Made by a program: the position numbers and the translations under genes
Part shown: positions 33,301 to 36,923 of the stretch, piece after piece
Layout of the letters: every line of letters begins with the position of its first letter
Position numbering within the stretch: the stretch's first letter is position 1
NCBI GenBank assembly: GCA_017305925.1
Contig: JAFKJW010000060.1
Span: forward strand, 1 to 36,923
Length of the DNA: 36,923 bases
Direction: 5' to 3'
Origin: Hyphomicrobiales bacterium
GTDB taxonomy: Bacteria; Pseudomonadota; Alphaproteobacteria; Rhizobiales; Rhizobiaceae
The notes under the pieces: generated by a model
The model's database searches: none
What the model was told of the DNA's origin: nothing
The model's input: the letters and a program-made list of their open reading frames with translations, nothing else

Positions 33301-33681
33301 GCGGATGCTGAGCGAGGTCAGAATGTAGGGATCGAGGGCGAAGCTGGTCTTGATCGTCGCGTCGCCCGCGGTCAGGCTATGGGTGAAGGCGATGCTGTTG
33401 ACCGGCAGGTAGACATCGACAGTGATTTCCTGCCCTTCCGCGTATTGCAGGTCCGAATCGGCGATCGGATGTCCGTCGACGATTTTGTAGGTCTGGCTCG
33501 CCAAATTGCCGGCCGGAAAGGTGATCATCTGGTCGAGCTGCGGATTGCCGCCGCCGTCGAAGGTCTGGGTCTCTATCTCGGAAATCGTGACGCCGGCCGG
33601 AAACTGATCGGGGGTCAGCGGATTGCCATTGCCGTCGAGCAGCGCATGGCCGTTCTGGTCGTAATAGGTGAGCTTGCTCAT
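30358..33681 (-). CDS. Large secreted repeat protein: NDG octads, ELW propeller repeats and RTX repeats
   Basis: A 1107-residue protein. ATG 33679-33681 has GGAGGAGA upstream; the frame is open 20 codons further. Residues 1-234 are a Gly/Asp-rich domain with short D-x-N-G turns. Residues 235-296 hold seven octads like LITNDGGS/IIGNDGAS. About residues 320-830 contain around ten repeats of about 50 residues built on ELWVSDGTEAGTHLVKDINP and F-A-D-D-G-HG, expected to form beta-propeller blades. From about 838 come RTX-type GGxGxDxL calcium-binding repeats in two blocks, and a C-terminal domain ending AGDFIV. No N-terminal signal peptide, which with RTX repeats indicates type I secretion. No transporter genes are nearby. 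Function is probably adhesion or a surface structure; this is inference. Confidence 0.88.
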   Translation of the reverse strand: MSKLTYYDQNGHALLDGNGNPLTPDQFPAGVTISEIETQTFDGGGNPQLDQMITFPAGNLASQTYKIVDGHPIADSDLQYAEGQEITVDVYLPVNSIAFTHSLTAGDATIKTSFALDPYILTSLSIRWPDGTSIQETWDAVTGRLTMIDVVKTNGSRQVDRFDANGNHLSEDIYDKDGHHVFGEGFGADGALTSYFLSDPSHSILVNLDQAAGQYTIANGAGKIIGSGTGAIDFLIGNDGASLITNDGGSIIGNDGASIIGNDGASLVNVLNLITNDGGSLITNDGAGLITNDGASLAAARQYSLVSLDDPDAAQLDDFLFAAKDPSGYGSELWIGTGTPGSEHLLKDITPNGSSNPSDFVSAGSKVFFIADDFVHRRELWVSDGTEAGTHLVKDINPDLNLAAAGPAQLTALGDKLLFTANDGVHGNELWVSDGTEAGTQMLTAFGAAGALFDKFFDVGGVQYFFAQPSDAPGTTTLYRTDGTVAGTTAIKTFASVGEVSPGGDKLYFVADDDATDNVGAKLWSTDGTSQGTVALPSNAPSGLTDVGDGVAYVDYDGAWGSSPHGLELYHNGAMVEDIGAGNSGVGYITYDAATGRIYFSAAAHKVIGTDGDNQPIVVTHGDELWVADGNGVHEVANINTQNPGTTGNGGTYDSGSNPVWITPSGDGRVFFAADDGIHGRELWVTDGTDGGTHLVKDINPGINGSGSDPTLDGAASNQFALLDGKVLFEADDGVHGNELWVSDGTEEGTFALGDFTPGMDDNPIFADRDGNTIYFTTDGGVLWRTDGTLNGTVQASSDDASLVTGQMAHIPHVEHLVGDDNDSTVEASPFNDTVLAQGGDDVVHGYGGNDWLDGGAGNDTLDGGSGADTLIGGDGDDDLDGGTNPEMRDGDGAIIGGQGDIMLGGAGNDTYHVDSALDFVDEDIAFAGFGHGGTDTIISTASWFWDIYSVGEIDRVAENADDSAGVAFVAGIFDNVIYGHSGSDILFGGGGSDTYIPGDGIDWISLSTFGMNDSNAYVGVDGHNIIIATPRTTGPSSLDVIFDFDPTKDKVDVSAYGDQYASGADVLSRAVDDGNGNSYIGLGDGLDYLYFAGIAKADLNAGDFIV
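30665..30745 (-). repeat. RTX-like repeats, C-terminal block
   Basis: Encodes IYGHSGSDILFGGGGSDTY, two calcium-binding nonapeptide-like repeats separated from the main RTX block by a non-repetitive segment of about 60 residues. Confidence 0.6.
30936..31170 (-). repeat. RTX calcium-binding nonapeptide repeats, main block
   Basis: Encodes successive GGxGxDxLxG units (for example GGNDWLDGGAGNDTLDGG) interrupted by a loop containing NPEMRDGDG and resuming with GGAGNDTYHVD. They fold into a calcium-bound parallel beta-roll in type I secreted proteins. Confidence 0.85.
32794..32979 (-). repeat. 24-bp tandem repeats encoding NDG octapeptides
   Basis: Seven copies of a 24-base unit encode (L/I)I(G/T)NDG(A/G)S in a row, split after the fourth by LVNVLN. 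The DNA keeps the core CCGTCATTG(G/C)(T/C)GATCA, so the units are recently duplicated or kept alike by conversion. Confidence 0.9.
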
Positions 33682-34042
33682 CGTGTCTCCTCCGCGATCC
33701 GTGTGAAACGCGAAGGCGGCGATCGCCCCATTCACGACCACACGTCCCCCTCCTGGTTCGGTGCGGAAGTGCCCCCGCTAAATCATTGAATGACATGGCA
33801 CTTCTGAGTTTATACTTACTTCAATTAAATTTACCGCGCAATACGGCCTAACTTTTATTGTGAATCACTATAGAATCACTACATTTGTATGATATATTTC
33901 GTATCTCATATGAATATGTTTGAGATTGCCTCTACCTTGCAAAGTGGAATTCCCAATTCAGGGGCATTGCCCTACAAACCTGTCGCGGCAATGCCGGGCG
34001 CGCGAAACGGATCGGGAGCATGAAGCTGAGGCGGATATCCGT
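33682..34042. other. AT-rich intergenic region upstream of the repeat protein (361 bases)
   Basis: Positions about 33790-33950 are strikingly AT-rich compared with the rest of the window. They contain a tandem 9-base direct repeat, GAATCACTA at 33862-33870 and 33873-33881 (11-base period), and an inverted repeat GGCATTGCC / GGCAATGCC (33963-33971, 33987-33995) with a 15-base loop near the end of the glycosyltransferase gene. No coding potential was seen. It likely holds the promoter of the repeat protein. Confidence 0.55.
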
Positions 34043-35371
34043 CTATCCCAGCTTCGCGTAGAGCGCCGCCAGGCTCTCCCGGTATCTCTCCTGGGAGAAA
34101 TAGGCGGCGCGGCGCTTGCCTTTTTCCATCAGGTCACCCGCCAGTTCGCGGTTGTGCACCGCCGCTCGCAGCGCATCGCGGATATCGGACGGGTCGTAAG
34201 GATCGACCAGCAGGGCACCGTCGCCTGCGATCTCCGGGGAGGCCCCTTCCTTGGAGGTGATGACCGGGGTGCCGCAGAGCATCGCTTCCAATGCCGGCAG
34301 ACCGAAGCCCTCGTAGAGGGAAGGTGCCGCGACCGCTGCCGCGCCCCTGATCAGGCTGACAAGCACCGGGAACGGCGCATAGCCGAAGCGGCGGACGTCG
34401 CGCTGTACCCGGGTCGTGTCGCCCGATTGCACCAGACGGCTGAGGTGATCGCCATGGTCACCCAAGAGGAAGCGCAGCTCCGGGGCGGCCAGCCACGCCT
34501 CCTCGCCGACGATGACGAGCGGTTCCTCCAGGCCCGACGCCATATAGCCCTGGATCAGCCGGCCCAGATTCTTTTTCGGCTCGATCGCCCCGAAAAACAG
34601 GATGTAGCGCTTGTAGTCGAGGCCGAACATGCCCTTCACCTCGTCAGCGACCAGGTTCTGCGGCTTCTGGAGGTAGGCATCGGGAATATACACGGCTTGA
34701 TAGGTGTTCGTCACCTTCTCTTCCGGCACGCCGAGCAGGTTGATGATGTCGCGCTTGGAAGTCTCCGAAATCGTGACGATGTGATCCGCCGTCGCAGCGA
34801 TCTGCTCCACGAGCTGGACGAAGCGATAGTTGATGTCGAGCGTCGTAAACGGCAGCCGCATCGGCACCAGATCATGGATGGTGTAGATGTTTCGCATTCC
34901 CTTTGCACGGATGGGGAGCGGGCAGGTCCAGTGCGCGACGTCGGGACCGATGCCGCCGAACTGCACGGTCGTCGTCAGGCCGAGATAGCGATGCAGCCCG
35001 GCTGCGTTGGTGTAGAGGCCGTCGACATTGAACAAGCGGTCGAAGCGCGGCATGCGCGAGCGAAAATTCGTTTCAATGACCATGCCGGTGCGCGGCACGG
35101 GCTTGGCGGTGCGTGCTCTCCACCAGGTCGCTGCGAAGCGCGTCCGTTCGTAGTGATCGATCCAGCACGGCTGTCGTCCGGCAGGATCGAAAAACGTCAT
35201 CTCGCGCGCTGCCTGGTGCTTGGGCGACGGCAGCCTGAGGCCATAAAGCATATCGACCTCATGGCCGAGATCCTTAAGCGCAAAGGTGAGATTGCGTGCA
35301 TAGGTCGCTATCCCGGTCCCCTTCTCAAGGGACAGATTGAGCCCGTCGACCAGCACTCGCCTGCCTGGCAT
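34043..35371 (-). CDS. Glycosyltransferase family 1 (GT4-type)
   Basis: A 442-residue GT-B fold glycosyltransferase. N-terminal KGTGIATYARNL is the acceptor-side loop; the C-terminal half has FGAIEPKKNLGRLIQGY and SLYEGFGLPALEAMLCGTPVITS, the EX7E motif of nucleotide-sugar binding, then GGDGALLVDP-like AGDGALLVDP. Such enzymes transfer a sugar from a nucleotide donor to a growing polysaccharide or lipid-linked glycan at the cytoplasmic side of the membrane. It is divergent from the methyltransferase genes at 35504 and 36416, suggesting an exopolysaccharide or O-antigen locus. The specific sugar cannot be read. Confidence 0.94.
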   Translation of the reverse strand: MPGRRVLVDGLNLSLEKGTGIATYARNLTFALKDLGHEVDMLYGLRLPSPKHQAAREMTFFDPAGRQPCWIDHYERTRFAATWWRARTAKPVPRTGMVIETNFRSRMPRFDRLFNVDGLYTNAAGLHRYLGLTTTVQFGGIGPDVAHWTCPLPIRAKGMRNIYTIHDLVPMRLPFTTLDINYRFVQLVEQIAATADHIVTISETSKRDIINLLGVPEEKVTNTYQAVYIPDAYLQKPQNLVADEVKGMFGLDYKRYILFFGAIEPKKNLGRLIQGYMASGLEEPLVIVGEEAWLAAPELRFLLGDHGDHLSRLVQSGDTTRVQRDVRRFGYAPFPVLVSLIRGAAAVAAPSLYEGFGLPALEAMLCGTPVITSKEGASPEIAGDGALLVDPYDPSDIRDALRAAVHNRELAGDLMEKGKRRAAYFSQERYRESLAALYAKLG

Positions 35372-35392
35372 ATAGTCCGCCCCTAGCGCCTC

Positions 35393-35424
35393 TTGACATT
35401 TGCGCCCCGGCAGCGGCTTAGCAT
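35393..35424 (+). promoter_or_regulatory. Possible promoter of the methyltransferase genes
   Basis: CTTGACA with TTGACA at 35393-35398 is an excellent -35; the -10 is poor, with TAGCAT at 35419-35424 after a long 20-base spacer. Position in the 132-base divergent gap supports a promoter here, but its exact form is uncertain. Confidence 0.3.
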
Positions 35425-35503
35425 TGGGAACAGGGGACGGAAAGCGCCATGTTGCCCGCTACGCTGCGAACGATCGGGCACGAAGCTGAAAGGGACGACC
35501 GGC

Positions 35504-36391
35504 ATGGCCGAGCAAGCCGCTGAGCAGCAGGACGAGACTGCAGGGGCAGCCGCTTCGAACCCGATCCGACCATATTTCGAAGCCATGAAGCCTGCCGAAT
35601 TTCCTCATGTCTTCGGCTCGACGCTCTGTCGTGCGGAGCATTTCCTGCTGCCGCTCTTCGGCTATTGGCTGGACGTCCTGCGCCTGCACCCGGCCATGCA
35701 CCGCAAGCTGTGGGAAATGGTTTTCATCACCCAGACGCTATATGAGTTCAGCTTGCTGCGGCCGGGTGTGCGTGGGTTGGGGTTCGGAGTCGGACAGGAG
35801 CCGCTGTCGACCTATTTCGCCAAATGCGGCGTGGACGTGCTGGCCACCGACCTCGACGCCGACAGTGCGCAGGCCAGCGGCTGGATCGATTCCGGTCAGC
35901 ACGCCGCGGCGCCGGATCATCTCTTCTGGCCGGGGATCCTCGACCGGGAAAGCTTCGACCGGCGCGTCGTCTTCCGAACCGCCGATATGAACCATGTTCC
36001 GGGCGACCTCGACGGTTTCGACTTCCTCTGGTCCGCCTGCTCGCTGGAGCACCTGGGGAGCATCGACAAAGGGCTGGTCTTCATGGAGGATTCGCTGCGC
36101 ACGTTGCGCCCGGGTGGGGTCGCCGTCCACACGACGGAGTTCAACCTCTCCTCCGACGCCGACACGATCGAAGAAGGCGGCACCGTGCTGTTCAGGAAGC
36201 AGGACATCCTCCTGCTGGCACGCCTGCTGAAAGCGCGGGGTCACAAGCTGCTGCCGCTAAACCTCTATTCGGGCGCGACCGAGGTCGACGCCTATGTGGA
36301 CGTTCCACCCTACAAGTCCGATCCGCACCTGCGCCTCCAGATCGGTACCTACAAATCGACCAGCATCGGCCTCGCAATCGTCAAGGGATAG
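35504..36391 (+). CDS. Class I SAM-dependent methyltransferase
   Basis: A 295-residue Rossmann-like methyltransferase. SAM motif I is LGFGVGQEPLSTYFAKCG with the acidic loop LATDLDAD; the post-I segment FDFLWSACSLEHLG and LRPGGVAVHTTEF follow. ATG 35504 is chosen with AAAGGGA about eight bases upstream; the open frame extends to 35393 but covers the promoter region. It probably methylates a sugar or another small component of a surface glycan, as it sits between a glycosyltransferase and an FkbM methyltransferase. Target atom unknown. Confidence 0.88.
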   Translation: MAEQAAEQQDETAGAAASNPIRPYFEAMKPAEFPHVFGSTLCRAEHFLLPLFGYWLDVLRLHPAMHRKLWEMVFITQTLYEFSLLRPGVRGLGFGVGQEPLSTYFAKCGVDVLATDLDADSAQASGWIDSGQHAAAPDHLFWPGILDRESFDRRVVFRTADMNHVPGDLDGFDFLWSACSLEHLGSIDKGLVFMEDSLRTLRPGGVAVHTTEFNLSSDADTIEEGGTVLFRKQDILLLARLLKARGHKLLPLNLYSGATEVDAYVDVPPYKSDPHLRLQIGTYKSTSIGLAIVKG

Positions 36392-36415
36392 AACGGAAAC
36401 AGGGTTGGCCGGACC

Positions 36416-36923
36416 ATGCTAGACGACTTCATCGCCCGCTGCCGTCGCGAAGCCCGCGCCATCTATCTTGGCGAAGGGCGCATAGCCTGCCGGGCGCTAG
36501 GCCGCTACGACCTCATCGTTGATGCCGACGATATCGGCATAACGCCCAACATCGTTTGTGATGGGTTCTGGGAGCCGGGCATATCGGTCTTGCTGGAGCG
36601 TTTGCTGAAGCCCGGCATGACGGCGGTCGATATCGGTGCCAATGTCGGCTATTTCAGCCTGCTCATGGCCTCCCGCGTCGGGGCGAACGGCCGCGTGGTC
36701 TCGATAGAGGCCAATCCCGCAATGGCCGGCCTGCTGCGTGAGACGGTCGAGATGAACGGTCTCGAAGAGTGCGTGACGGTTCACAATGTCGCGGCGGCCG
36801 ACCGTGCGGGCGAACTCGATTTCTACATTATTCCAGATCGCAACCTGAATGGCTGCATCCTTCTCGACGAGTGGAGGGAGCGGGTCGATCCGGCGCGTCT
36901 GTCGCGCGTCCGGGCGGCGGCGC
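36416..36923 (+). CDS. FkbM family methyltransferase, N-terminal part
   Basis: An ATG at 36416, 24 bases after the preceding stop, opens a frame that runs off the right edge (169 codons visible). The SAM-binding segment VDIGANVGYFSLLMASRVG (about residues 71-89), the acidic VSIEANPAMA that follows, and the later HNVAAAD segment are typical of the FkbM family, whose members O-methylate sugars or polyketides. With the previous gene it likely forms an operon for glycan modification. The C-terminus lies outside the window. Confidence 0.88.
   Translation, partial: MLDDFIARCRREARAIYLGEGRIACRALGRYDLIVDADDIGITPNIVCDGFWEPGISVLLERLLKPGMTAVDIGANVGYFSLLMASRVGANGRVVSIEANPAMAGLLRETVEMNGLEECVTVHNVAAADRAGELDFYIIPDRNLNGCILLDEWRERVDPARLSRVRAAA

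Overview
The window is a GC-rich (roughly 65% by eye) chromosomal or megaplasmid segment. It looks alphaproteobacterial and most likely Hyphomicrobiales (Mesorhizobium/Aminobacter-like); that placement is inferred from codon use, GGAGG-type ribosome binding sites and gene content, not from a marker gene. No rRNA, tRNA, CRISPR array, insertion sequence or integrase was seen.

Bases 1-30 kb form a dense catabolic island. It starts with the tail of a CUT2 sugar-type ABC ATPase. Next is a minus-strand operon (5294 down to 285: beta-hydroxyacid dehydrogenase, MmgE/PrpD, carboxymuconolactone decarboxylase-like protein, aldehyde dehydrogenase, SDR) with a divergent LysR regulator. A metallo-beta-lactamase-fold (MBL) hydrolase and a branched-chain-amino-acid-type importer follow: divergent livK, then livH, a livM-livG fusion, and livF. 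A CUT2 importer (12.8-16.4 kb) faces an SDR gene. An MBL hydrolase plus an unknown small protein lie opposite a LacI-family regulator of GntR/IdnR type that is broken by an in-frame TAG. A plus-strand operon (20.4-24.4 kb) encodes an SDR, an MBL hydrolase, a second beta-hydroxyacid dehydrogenase and a second MmgE/PrpD. A second CUT2 importer with its own MBL hydrolase (28.9 down to 24.6 kb) is divergent from an intact LacI regulator.

Two operator families can be read directly. A dyad with half-site TTGnTACC (full form like TGTTACC-GGTAACA) occurs six times between 6.6 and 20.3 kb, in front of five separate transcription units and next to the broken GntR-like regulator, so these genes look like one regulon. 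A different dyad, AGCnAAAC-GnTTnGCT, occurs twice between the second CUT2 operon and its LacI gene. The island combines four MBL hydrolases of lactonase-like type, four importers (one partial), four SDRs, two hydroxyacid dehydrogenases and two PrpD-like proteins. This suggests uptake and stepwise breakdown of related lactone, sugar-acid or hydroxyacid compounds; the actual substrate cannot be read from sequence.

From 30.1 kb the content changes. A large secreted protein (1107 aa) combines an octapeptide NDG repeat block, about ten ELW-SDGT propeller-like repeats and RTX calcium-binding repeats. After an AT-rich gap come a group 1 glycosyltransferase, a SAM-dependent methyltransferase and the start of an FkbM methyltransferase, apparently the edge of a surface-polysaccharide locus.
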